From Bacteroidales bacterium (GTDB lineage Bacteria > Bacteroidota > Bacteroidia > Bacteroidales > Rikenellaceae), in the NCBI GenBank assembly GCA_949419965.1, contig CASPAC010000021.1, positions 1 to 27,696 of the forward strand: a DNA stretch of 27,696 bases, in the 5' to 3' direction. A model generated the notes under the pieces. That model was not told the origin of the DNA. It ran no database searches and saw nothing but the letters and a program-made list of their open reading frames with translations. This document shows positions 1 through 7,175 of the stretch, piece after piece. Position numbers and translations under genes: made by a program. Within the stretch, counting starts at the first letter, position 1, and each line of letters begins with the position of its first letter.

Positions 1-506
1 CGCCCGTGGGTGCCGTCGCCAAGTTCGCATCGAGCGGCAAGCGCATCCGCAAGAAGGACCTCGGCGCCATGGCCATGACTTACGGTTATGTCTACGTCGC
101 CCAGGTTTCGATCGGTGCTTCGCAGCAGCAGCTCTTCAACGTGCTGAAGGAGGCCGAGGCTTATCCCGGTCCGTCGCTCGTCATCGCCTACGCTCCCTGT
201 ATCAACCACGGTATCAAGGGCGGCATGACCCGCACGCAGACCGTCGGCAAGGAGGCTGTGGCCTGCGGTTACTGGCACCTGTGGCACTACAATCCCCAGC
301 TTGAGGAGCAGGGCAAGAATCCGTTCGTGCTCGATTCCAAGGAGCCCGACTGGTCGAAGTTCCAGGACTTCCTCAAGCGGGAGGTGCGTTACACTTCGCT
401 CCAGAAGGCGTTCCCTGCCGAGGCCGAGGAGCTCTTCCAGGCTGCCGAGCAGAATGCCAAGTGGCGTTACAACGGCTACAAGCGCCTTGCCGCCATCGAG
501 TATTGA
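1..506 (+). CDS. nifJ: Pyruvate:ferredoxin (flavodoxin) oxidoreductase, C-terminal part
   Basis: This is the 3' end of a gene whose start lies outside the window; the reading frame is open from base 3. The visible ~167 residues match the C-terminal end of the single-chain PFOR family, including the stretch around VYVAQVSIGA, the segment APCINHGIKGGM, and the end region with PFVLDSKEPDW and FLKREVRY. In the family this region belongs to the thiamine-diphosphate-binding part of the enzyme. PFOR oxidatively decarboxylates pyruvate to acetyl-CoA and CO2 and reduces ferredoxin in the cytoplasm of anaerobes. It fits the acetate and acyl kinase genes at 23797-27142, which can conserve the energy of the resulting acyl-CoA. 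A strong hairpin terminator follows 43 bases after the stop, so this is the end of its transcript. The identification is firm; only the N-terminal domains are unseen. Confidence 0.93.
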   Translation, partial: PVGAVAKFASSGKRIRKKDLGAMAMTYGYVYVAQVSIGASQQQLFNVLKEAEAYPGPSLVIAYAPCINHGIKGGMTRTQTVGKEAVACGYWHLWHYNPQLEEQGKNPFVLDSKEPDWSKFQDFLKREVRYTSLQKAFPAEAEELFQAAEQNAKWRYNGYKRLAAIEY

Positions 507-548
507 TCCGTCCCGATTCTCCTTTCGGAGTCTCGAATATCTTTCGCG

Positions 549-580
549 CCGCGACCCTCCGGAGAGGGTCGCGGTTTTTT
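549..580 (+). terminator. Rho-independent terminator after nifJ
   Basis: A perfect 11-bp stem (549-559 with 564-574) has a 4-base loop CGGA and is followed by six T residues (575-580). It lies just after the PFOR stop codon on the same strand, which is the classical layout of an intrinsic terminator. Confidence 0.92.
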
Positions 581-600
581 ATGGATTCTCCTTTTGTGCT

Positions 601-670
601 GTTCCTCTCCCGTCCTCTCCCGTCCTCTCCCGTCCTCTCCCGTCCTCTCCCGTCCTCTCCCGTCCTCTCT
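601..670. repeat. 10-bp tandem repeat, about 7 copies
   Basis: The unit CGTCCTCTCC is repeated head to tail: five exact copies at 611-660, a copy differing at one base at 661-670, and a diverged copy at 601-610. One strand is entirely pyrimidine apart from the G of each unit. It sits between the nifJ terminator and the left end of repeat unit A, with no convincing gene across it. Copy number could change by slippage; no function can be assigned. Confidence 0.9.
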
Positions 671-876
671 TCACTCCTTATGCCCCTTTTATTCTTGGGT
701 GTCCGATTATTTCCGTTTGCATGGCATGACGGGCATTTATGCTGTTGTTTCGTGTCGCTTGCGCCGTTTTTCGGGTTAGTTCACGCTTCGGTATCCTTTT
801 ATGCAGCCGTTCCGAAGAACGTTGCTTTTTGATACTTTCACTTTTTGCCTTTATCTTCACCTCCGGCAACTTCACA
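671..876. other. Intergenic sequence without a recognisable gene
   Basis: Between the tandem repeat and the conserved left module of unit A I see no convincing gene. The open frames here are short and resemble nothing I recognise, and no terminator or Bacteroidetes promoter box stands out. Confidence 0.5.
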
Positions 877-943
877 CCCGGAGTGGTGCAGGCTACGGCT
901 TGTACCAGCGTGGTTTGTGTAGATTCAGCAGTCCGCTGGCGGC
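877..943 (+). repeat. Left conserved module of cassette unit A
   Basis: About 65 bases here recur at 10438-10499 and 23721-23783 (both minus strand). The shared skeleton runs from CCCGGAGTGG through a GCTACGGCT / GCCACGGCT block to AGATTCAGCA and TCCGCTGG. In all three places it lies upstream of a FISUMP-like cassette in the same orientation. The reading frame is not conserved: this copy has lost one base before the AGATTCAGCA block relative to the others. The constraint therefore looks like DNA or RNA rather than protein. Its role is unknown. Confidence 0.8.
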
Positions 944-1352
944 GTAATGGCGCGGGAGGGTTAGGAATCGTTGTTCGTTTGCGGTTGTTTCGCGCCGGTT
1001 TTTCTCGTTCTGCGGTTTTGTAATTCGCAGAGTTGCGCGGGCCGCAGTCTTCCGGTGCGGAAGCTCGCCGCTTCGGTTGTCGCCGGGTTCACTCCCGCAG
1101 GCTGCGTTCGCTCTGTTCAGAAAGAGTGCACGCTGTTTAAGTTCGCAAGCTCTGCTTCGGTCGGCGCTGTGTTGTTTTCGTGCCGAAGCCAGCGGAGCGA
1201 GTGTCTGCGAGCCTCCGCAGGGCGGGGCTTCGGCTCGCACGGCTGAAGCCGGTGTTTATCTCTGTAAGCCATGGCCGGCCCGAACATCTTTTTCTTCCAC
1301 CTTTCCGCGTTGCCGCCAGTTGCATATTCCAGTCTGCCGCGGAGCTGGAAAA
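944..1352 (+). other. GC-rich spacer of unit A with a second conserved block at its end
   Basis: I see no gene in 944-1316; short open frames on both strands look like chance products of GC-rich DNA. The end of the spacer, 1317-1350, carries a second conserved block (CAGTTG, then CCAGTCTGC, then GCGGAGCTGG) that recurs on the minus strand near 10363-10395 in unit B. A weaker form (CAGTTG then a GTTTGCACCGG-like stretch) occurs near 23680-23706 in unit C. In A and B the block abuts the MITE-like element. Confidence 0.6.
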
Positions 1353-1420
1353 CAATTCAGAATTCACAATTCACAATTCAGAATTCACAATTCAGAATTC
1401 ACAATTCACAATTCACAATT
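1353..1420. repeat. 8-bp tandem array of AATTCACA / AATTCAGA type
   Basis: Roughly eight and a half copies of an 8-bp unit, alternating AATTCACA and AATTCAGA, form the left edge of the MITE-like element in unit A. The matching edge in unit B (10325-10362, read on the minus strand) has only about four, partly degenerate units, so copy number differs between sites. Related AATTGTGAA strings, in the opposite sense, form the right edges (around 1770-1796 and 1873-1884 here, 10129-10160 in B). They also appear upstream of aroQ at 19793-19822. Confidence 0.88.
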
Positions 1421-1649
1421 AAGATAGTAGTTTGTCATTCTGAGGAGCATAGCGACGAAGAATCTGTATGCTGACGATACAGATGTTTGACTGCACTTCG
1501 TTTGTCTCTCTCCTCCTTGCTCGGCATAGTCCGCAAGCGGTCTCTGCGCTCGCTGCGTTCGTCATAGATTCTTCGCTAACGCTCAGAATGACAATTATGG
1601 CAAGCATGTCCCGCAGGCTCTGGTCTCTTTCTGATAGGGAAGACCTTGC

Positions 1650-1699
1650 GCCCGGGGCCGGCTCGCGCTGAAAGCGCGACCCCCGCAGCCGGCCCGGGC
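1650..1699. repeat. Long GC-rich hairpin
   Basis: The outer arms 1650-1663 and 1687-1699 pair with one bulged G. The inner arms CGCGCT (1664-1669) and AGCGCG (1673-1678) pair around a three-base loop. No T-run follows on the plus strand, so it is not an ordinary terminator. It lies inside the unit A repeat element and has no counterpart in the copy at 10128-10362. Confidence 0.7.
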
Positions 1700-1886
1700 G
1701 AGCACACGAAGAATGAATACTGCCGATTAATAGATTCTTCGGCTTCGCCTCAGAATGACAAATTACTTCTTAATTGTGCATTGTGAATTTTGCATTAATC
1801 CCCTACGGGGCTTGACTTTACTCTTGCTCGGTAAAGCCCGTAAACGGTCTTTACTCTCGCTTAATCGTAAAGTTGTGAATTGTTTT

Positions 1887-2138
1887 GTTCCCTCTCCGCC
1901 GCATTCCTTCGAGCGATTGCTTTTTACTCCTGCTGCGGGCTACCGCAGCCACGAGACGGGAGCCTTGAATGTTGTCGGTGCGTACGGCTATGCCTGGTCG
2001 TCTTCGACCTTCGCATCCGGTAATTTCGATGCTGGCCACCTGCGCTTTTTCGAGAGCGAAGTGACGCCGGTTCACGGCTTCTACCGGGCGCTCGGTTTTC
2101 CCGTGCGCTGCGTCCAAGCATCTGCACGTGAAGTTGCT
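1887..2138 (+). pseudogene. Cassette A: start-less FISUMP-like variable C-terminal fragment
   Basis: The frame reads TPAAGYRSHETGAL, continues through YAWSSS, and ends with VRCVQASA. I recognise this as the C-terminal end of FISUMP-type (Fibrobacter succinogenes major paralogous) surface domains, a C-type-lectin-like fold common in Bacteroidales cell-surface proteins. Only ~80 residues are present: directly upstream is the repeat element, with no signal peptide or N-terminal domain. The frame has no internal stop and runs past the usual VRCV end to a stop at 2171. It aligns residue for residue, with small gaps, to cassettes at 9881, 23411 and 27361. It could be a decayed gene end, a recombination donor, or a remote target of a diversity-generating retroelement. 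Homology is clear, function is not. Confidence 0.75.
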
Positions 2139-2412
2139 TTTTTTCTATTATATATGGTATGGGGAACCTGAACGCGAAAAATTTTTCGCATCGTCATTCC
2201 GAGCCTCTCGACCCGCTATCGGAAAGGTTATGGATTCCCTGGAAAAGGGGGCTTCGGATGAGAGTTCGAATCTCTTTCCAAGAGATATTGTTACAAATTG
2301 CAACCGCTTCCAACCCATTTCTCAGGCGTAATAGAGCCGATTTTCGCTCAAAATACCGGTTGTTCGGCCAACAAAACGGGGTTTTCAATGAAAAAAATGT
2401 AACGTCCGATGC
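2139..2412. other. susC upstream region, REP-like sequence, no gene
   Basis: No gene is visible. A CGTCATTCCGAG string near 2191-2202 resembles the REP-type ends seen elsewhere in the window. A poly-T stretch follows cassette A (2137-2145). A short arm near 2266-2282 resembles a tRNA T-arm, but no D-arm or anticodon arm fits around it. The frame of the following susC gene is open through this region, but it lies upstream of the promoter and has no signal-peptide-like start. Confidence 0.55.
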
Positions 2413-2441
2413 TTGCAATTCTTTTTTTTTACCTATATTTG
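2413..2441 (+). promoter_or_regulatory. Bacteroidetes-type promoter of the susC operon
   Basis: A -7 box TATATTTG (2434-2441) matches TAnnTTTG, and a TTG-containing -33 box (2413-2415) lies 18 bases upstream. It is 35 bases before the ATG at 2477, which argues that translation starts there or at 2504, not further upstream. No SusR-like or anti-sigma gene is next to it. Confidence 0.65.
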
Positions 2442-2476
2442 CCACATCAAGTCTATCTCTTGGAAAGAGATATTTT

Positions 2477-5400
2477 ATGAATTTAAACTCAAACTTCAGG
2501 TCTATGAGAAAAATTGTACTGCTCTTCATGGCTGTTTTGGGAGGTCTGGCATGCGCCGTGGCCCAGAACATAAAGGTTTCCGGTACAGTTACGGGCGTGG
2601 ACGGCAATCCGATTGCCGGTGCCACCATCCTCGTCGAGGGAACAACCACAGGCACCACCTCCGGGGCCAACGGCCGTTTCGCGATCGTCGCTCCCGCCGA
2701 CGGTTCGCTGCTCGTGTCGTTCCTCGGTTATGATACGAAAAAGGTCGCCATTGCCGGTAAAACGGGCGTCGACATCGTCTTGAGCGAAGAGTCGCAGGCC
2801 ATCGGCGACGTCATCGTCGTGGCTTACGGTACGGCCAAGAAGGAGTCGTTCACCGGTTCGGTCGCCGTGGTCAAGGGCGATGAATTGAAGCAGCGCAAAG
2901 TCGCCAACGTCACCAAGGCGCTGGACGGCCTGGCTCCCGGCGTGCAGGTCACTTCCGGTTCCGGTCAGCCCGGTTCGGGTACGACGGTCGCCATCCGCGG
3001 CTTCGGTTCGATCAACGCTTCGTCCACGCCGCTCTACGTCGTCGACGGCATACCTTTCGACGGCGCCATTTCGGCCATCAACCCCGATGACATCGCCAGC
3101 ATCAGCATCCTCAAGGACGCATCCGCTTCGGTGCTCTACGGTTCGCGCGGTGCCAACGGCGTGGTGCTCATCACCACCAAGCGCGGCAACCGCCACGAGA
3201 CCAACGTCGATCTGCGGATCAACGTGGGTGTCTCGTCGCGCGCCATTCCCCGTTATCAGACGGTCGGTGCCAAGGATTACATGGAGATCATGTACTCGGC
3301 TTTCTACAACAAATACGGCAACAGCGCCTTGGCTCAGATGGCGGGCGGTTCGGAGCGTATCTTCGGTGCCAACGAGATGTACAATCCTTACGATTTGCCC
3401 ATCGCCCAGCTCTTCACGGCCGACGGCCGCGTTCGCGAGGACGCACGTCTGCTCTGGGAAGAGGATTGGCTCGACCAGGTGACCGACAATGCCGCCCTGC
3501 GTCAGGAGTACGGCGCCAGCATCTCGGGCGGTAACGAAAAGTCGCAGTACATGTTTTCGCTGGGTTACCTCAACGAGGACGGTGTGCTGAAGACCACCAA
3601 TTTCGAGCGTTATACGGGTCGTCTGAACGTCGAAACGCAGGCCAAGCCGTGGTTCGCCGCCGGCATGGGCGCCAATTTCGCTTACAATTCGACCAATTCG
3701 TCCAATACTTCTTCGGGCGCTTCTTCCAACGTCTTCTATTCGGCGCAGCTGATGGGTCCGATCTATCCGGTCTACCAGCGCGATCCCAATACGGGCGATT
3801 TCCTGCTCGATGAAAACGGCAACAAGATGTTCGACTACGGTGCTTCGCGCCCGTCGGGCCAGCAGAGCAAGTTCAACTCCGTCGCCACGCTCTACGACGA
3901 CAAGTATTCCACCGAGTCCTATTCGCTGTCGACCCGTTCGCACCTGGATTTCATGGGCGTGGACGGCCATTGGAGCGAGGGTCTCAAGTTCCAGGTCAAC
4001 TTCGGCGCCGACTACTACAACGCCGCCCAGATGACCTATTACAACCCCTTCTTCGGCAACGCCCAGTCGGTCGGCGGACGTATCATCAAGCAGAATACCA
4101 CTTCGCTCGGTTATACGTTCAACCAGCTGCTCTCGTACAACCGGTCGTTCGATCGTCACAACATCGATCTGCTCGTCGGCCACGAGTACTACGCTTACAA
4201 GACTTCCGCTCTGTCGGGTCAGAAGACGGGTCTTCCCGGCGCCGGCATCTACGAGTTGGACGCCGCTGCCGTCATCGTCGGCACGGGCAGTTCGACCGAC
4301 AACGACCGCATCGAGTCGGTGCTCTCGCGCGTAGGTTACAGCTACGACGACAAGTATTACGTTTCGGGTAGCTGGCGTACCGACGGTTCGTCGCGCTTCG
4401 CTCCCCAGAAGCGTTGGGGACACTTCTGGTCGGTGGGTGCTTCGTGGCGCATCTCGCAGGAGCAGTTCATGCGGAATGTGTCGTGGGTCGACAACCTCAC
4501 CCTCAAGTTCTCCTACGGTGTGCAGGGTAACAACAGCGTCGGTTCCTACTACGCTTACCAGGCCCTCTACGAGACTTCCTATCCCAATGCCACGCTGCCC
4601 GGCGCCATCATCAACGACGTCGCCAACGAGGATCTCACCTGGGAGTCCAACCATAACCTCAATGCCGGTATCGAGGCCCGCCTGCTTCGTTGTCTCGATC
4701 TGAGCGTCGAGTTCTACAACCGCAAGACCACCGACATGCTGCTCGCTTACCCGCTCGCTTCGTCCACCGGTTTCGCAAGCTACTACCGCAACGCCGGCGA
4801 GATGCGCAACCGCGGTGTCGAGTTCGCCGTCACGGGCCATATCTTCGACCGCAGCGACCTGCAGTGGAGCGTCACCTGGATGGGTTCGACCGTCAACAAC
4901 AAGGTGTTGAAACTCACCGAGGACGGCAGCGACATCCTCGGCAGTACGCAGATCATCCGCGAGGGCAAGACGCTCTATTCCTACTACGTGGCCCGTTCGG
5001 CCGGTGTCGATCCCATGACCGGTGAGAAGATGTATTGGGCTACCGACAAGGATGGCAACGACTACATCACCAAGTCCACCACCGTGGCTCAGGCCAACCG
5101 CGTGCTGGCCGGCAGCCGCATTCCCGACCTCTACGGTTCGCTCTCCACGTCGCTGCGTTGGAAGAACCTCGACTTCTCGATCTCGACCAACTATTCGATC
5201 GGCGGCAAGATGTACGACGGTGTCTACTACGAGCTTATGAGCTGCTACTATACGGCCCAGGCCAAGCACAAGAACCTGTTGCGTGCATGGCGCAACCCGG
5301 GCGACGTGACCGATGTGCCGAAGTACACCATCGGCGAGACGCCCATCGTCACCGACGACAAGCTCTTCGATGCCTCCTACTTCGCCATCAAGAACATCAC

Positions 5401-5596
5401 GTTGGGTTATACCTTGCCCAAGCGCTGGACTTCCAAGATCGGATTCAAGGCTGCGCGCATCTCCGCTTCGGTCGACAACCTCTGCATCTTCACCCGCCTG
5501 AAGGGCATGGATCCGCAGTATTCGCTCACCGGCGGTACGGGCTATGTCTACGCTCCGACGCGCACCGTGTCGTTCAACCTCGATCTCAAATTCTAA
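2477..5596 (+). CDS. SusC/RagA-family TonB-linked outer-membrane receptor
   Basis: About 1039 residues, in the usual SusC range. After a short N-region come a hydrophobic signal peptide (MRKIVLLFMAVLGGLACAVA), a carboxypeptidase-regulatory-like domain (~33-110, with VSGTVTGVDGNPIAGATI), the TonB-dependent plug (~115-235, with LYVVDGIPFDG and LYGSRGANGVVLITTK), and a long beta-barrel ending in FNLDLKF with the terminal Phe expected for an outer-membrane barrel. It imports a ligand, usually a glycan or peptide, across the outer membrane using TonB energy. susD follows after 19 bases, so the two form the receptor and lid complex. ATG 2477 is 35 bases after the promoter box; ATG 2504, directly at the signal peptide, is an alternative. 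The substrate cannot be told: no glycosidase, peptidase or regulator lies beside it. Confidence 0.93.
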   Translation: MNLNSNFRSMRKIVLLFMAVLGGLACAVAQNIKVSGTVTGVDGNPIAGATILVEGTTTGTTSGANGRFAIVAPADGSLLVSFLGYDTKKVAIAGKTGVDIVLSEESQAIGDVIVVAYGTAKKESFTGSVAVVKGDELKQRKVANVTKALDGLAPGVQVTSGSGQPGSGTTVAIRGFGSINASSTPLYVVDGIPFDGAISAINPDDIASISILKDASASVLYGSRGANGVVLITTKRGNRHETNVDLRINVGVSSRAIPRYQTVGAKDYMEIMYSAFYNKYGNSALAQMAGGSERIFGANEMYNPYDLPIAQLFTADGRVREDARLLWEEDWLDQVTDNAALRQEYGASISGGNEKSQYMFSLGYLNEDGVLKTTNFERYTGRLNVETQAKPWFAAGMGANFAYNSTNSSNTSSGASSNVFYSAQLMGPIYPVYQRDPNTGDFLLDENGNKMFDYGASRPSGQQSKFNSVATLYDDKYSTESYSLSTRSHLDFMGVDGHWSEGLKFQVNFGADYYNAAQMTYYNPFFGNAQSVGGRIIKQNTTSLGYTFNQLLSYNRSFDRHNIDLLVGHEYYAYKTSALSGQKTGLPGAGIYELDAAAVIVGTGSSTDNDRIESVLSRVGYSYDDKYYVSGSWRTDGSSRFAPQKRWGHFWSVGASWRISQEQFMRNVSWVDNLTLKFSYGVQGNNSVGSYYAYQALYETSYPNATLPGAIINDVANEDLTWESNHNLNAGIEARLLRCLDLSVEFYNRKTTDMLLAYPLASSTGFASYYRNAGEMRNRGVEFAVTGHIFDRSDLQWSVTWMGSTVNNKVLKLTEDGSDILGSTQIIREGKTLYSYYVARSAGVDPMTGEKMYWATDKDGNDYITKSTTVAQANRVLAGSRIPDLYGSLSTSLRWKNLDFSISTNYSIGGKMYDGVYYELMSCYYTAQAKHKNLLRAWRNPGDVTDVPKYTIGETPIVTDDKLFDASYFAIKNITLGYTLPKRWTSKIGFKAARISASVDNLCIFTRLKGMDPQYSLTGGTGYVYAPTRTVSFNLDLKF

Positions 5597-5615
5597 AACC
5601 TAATTTCGGATCATC

Positions 5616-7154
5616 ATGAAAAAAATACTTTCAGTTCTCGTCGCTGCGGGTTGCGCCGTCCTCTTCGCTTCGTGTTCGGAGGATATGCTGAACACCTCGC
5701 CGGCAGGTTCGCTCTCGGGTTCCGAGATCTTCGCCGATTCCGACAAGGCGCAGAGCGCCGTCGACGGTATCTATCGTCTGATGTACTCCAACGGCTGGAG
5801 CTCCGGCTGGCCTCACGAGCATCCCGGTCTGGCCGGTTTCACCTTGGTGCGTTCGCTCATGGGCGAGGACCAGTACCAGGCCAGCCAGGGTCAGGGTTGG
5901 TTCTATTTCGACTATGCTTTCAACACCGCTTCCGACTGGACTTCCACCAGCGGTCGTCAGTACGGTACCTGGAACATGTTCTACACCTTCATCTCCCAGG
6001 CCAACTACATTACCGACGCCGAAGAGTCGTTGAAGCTCGACGCCATGGGACAGAACGTCCTGGGTCAGGCCTATGCCATCCGCGCTTTCTCTTACTATTG
6101 CCTCTACGAGTCGTTCTGCCAGGGCAACTACACCGAGAACAAGGACAAGCCCGGCGTGCCCGTCTATACGACCGGCACCAACAAGGAGACGCAGGGCGCC
6201 GGCCGCGGTACGATCGAGCAGCTGTTCCAGCAGATCAACGGCGACTTCCAGAAGTCGGTGGATTATTTCACCGCTGCCGGCATGGCGCAGAGCCATTGTT
6301 CGCACATCGACCTCTACACTGCCTACGGTCTGTGGGCCCGTGCTTCGCTCGGGCAGCAGAACTACGATCAGGCTGGCCGTTGCGCCGAGGAGGCTTTGAA
6401 GAAGAGCGGGCTGAAACGGGTCGCCACGCTTTCCGAGCTCACCGGATTCAATAACCGCAGCGTTGCCGACGTGATGTGGGCCTTCGAGCTGACGGCAGAC
6501 CAGGCCGCTCTGTTCGGCGGTTTCATCTCCCACATGGCTATCGACGGCACCTACGGCTCCATGGCTCCGCAGTGCTTCGACGACTGGCTCTACGAGATCG
6601 GCATGACCGATTCCGACGGCCGCCGCGCCTGGGCTACGCTGCCTGCCAACAGCGCATTGGTTGCCGACGATTCCGATTTCAAGAAAGCTTCTATCTATTG
6701 GCAGCAGAAGTTCTCCTACCAGAATGCTTCTACCGGTGTCGCCGACATCATCAACATGCGCGCCGAGGAGATGTTGCTGACGCTGGCCGAGTGCAAGTGC
6801 CGCGCCAACGATTTCGCAGGTGCCCGCGCTCTGTTGGAGGAGTTGTACGCCGAGCGTTACTCCGCCGCCCGCGACATTTCGGCCCTTGAGGATTCGGCTA
6901 ACGTAGGTCTCGACACGCATGCGGCGCCCAAGTCGCTGCTCGACGAGATTCTGCTCCAGCGCCGCATCGAGCTCTGGTGCGAGGGCATGGGCCGCGTGCC
7001 CGACCTGCGCCGTCTGAATCTCGGTTACACGCGTTCCAAGTCGCAGCCCGCCCCCGTTTCGATGCAGCCCAACGATCCTAAATTCATCCTGGCCATCCCG
7101 CAGAAGGAGTTCGATTCCAATTCGGCGCTCGATCTCACGAAGGACCAAAACTAA
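5616..7154 (+). CDS. SusD/RagB-family surface nutrient-binding lipoprotein
   Basis: 512 residues, normal for SusD. A lipoprotein signal peptide ends at Cys20 (LFASC), followed by the early SusD segment (EDMLNTSPAGSLSGSEIFAD) and a helical TPR-like body. The C-terminal region has the typical LLDEILLQRRIELWCEGMG-type helix, then RVPDLRRLNLGY and an IPQKEFDSN end. SusD proteins sit as a lid on the SusC barrel on the cell surface and bind the ligand. It is 19 bases downstream of susC and 21 bases upstream of another lipoprotein, so all three are probably cotranscribed. Family assignment is firm; the ligand is unknown. Confidence 0.93.
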   Translation: MKKILSVLVAAGCAVLFASCSEDMLNTSPAGSLSGSEIFADSDKAQSAVDGIYRLMYSNGWSSGWPHEHPGLAGFTLVRSLMGEDQYQASQGQGWFYFDYAFNTASDWTSTSGRQYGTWNMFYTFISQANYITDAEESLKLDAMGQNVLGQAYAIRAFSYYCLYESFCQGNYTENKDKPGVPVYTTGTNKETQGAGRGTIEQLFQQINGDFQKSVDYFTAAGMAQSHCSHIDLYTAYGLWARASLGQQNYDQAGRCAEEALKKSGLKRVATLSELTGFNNRSVADVMWAFELTADQAALFGGFISHMAIDGTYGSMAPQCFDDWLYEIGMTDSDGRRAWATLPANSALVADDSDFKKASIYWQQKFSYQNASTGVADIINMRAEEMLLTLAECKCRANDFAGARALLEELYAERYSAARDISALEDSANVGLDTHAAPKSLLDEILLQRRIELWCEGMGRVPDLRRLNLGYTRSKSQPAPVSMQPNDPKFILAIPQKEFDSNSALDLTKDQN

Positions 7155-7175
7155 CCCTACAATAATGATTACGCC

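Larger units (their letters stand above)
1353..1884 (+). mobile_element. MITE-like non-coding repeat element, copy in unit A
   Basis: This block carries no transposase or other gene. It is bounded by AATTCACA-type units on the left and by their inverted counterpart (AATTGTGAA) on the right, so the ends form an imperfect inverted repeat. The core at 1430-1562 is nearly identical to the minus-strand sequence at 10183-10316 in unit B. The interior here is longer than in B: it contains REP-type palindrome ends (CATTCTGAG with GAAGAATCT, and the inverse), a long GC hairpin at 1650-1699, and a diverged second copy of the core hairpin at 1831-1854. The host sequences at both edges match those flanking the element in B. 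It is probably a dispersed element mobilised in trans, or a REP cluster. Confidence 0.7.

Noticed and set aside
1353..1430. CRISPR array
   Set aside because: The 8-bp units are directly tandem with no unique spacers, and there are no cas genes in the window.
1353..1884. Insertion sequence with transposase
   Set aside because: No open frame inside resembles a transposase. The element is too short and non-coding, hence MITE-like at most.
2240..2290. tRNA-like T-arm (GAGAG-TTCGAAT-CTCTT) upstream of susC
   Set aside because: No acceptor stem, D-arm or anticodon arm can be placed around it, so it is not a tRNA gene.
2489..5269. A 926-codon open frame antisense to susC, and similar very long antisense frames opposite susD (5631-8060), metH (15191-18595) and across 21761-25564
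   Set aside because: They are by-products of GC-rich codon use. They lack domain-like sequence, have Arg/His/Ala/Gly-rich composition, and lie opposite genes that are certain.
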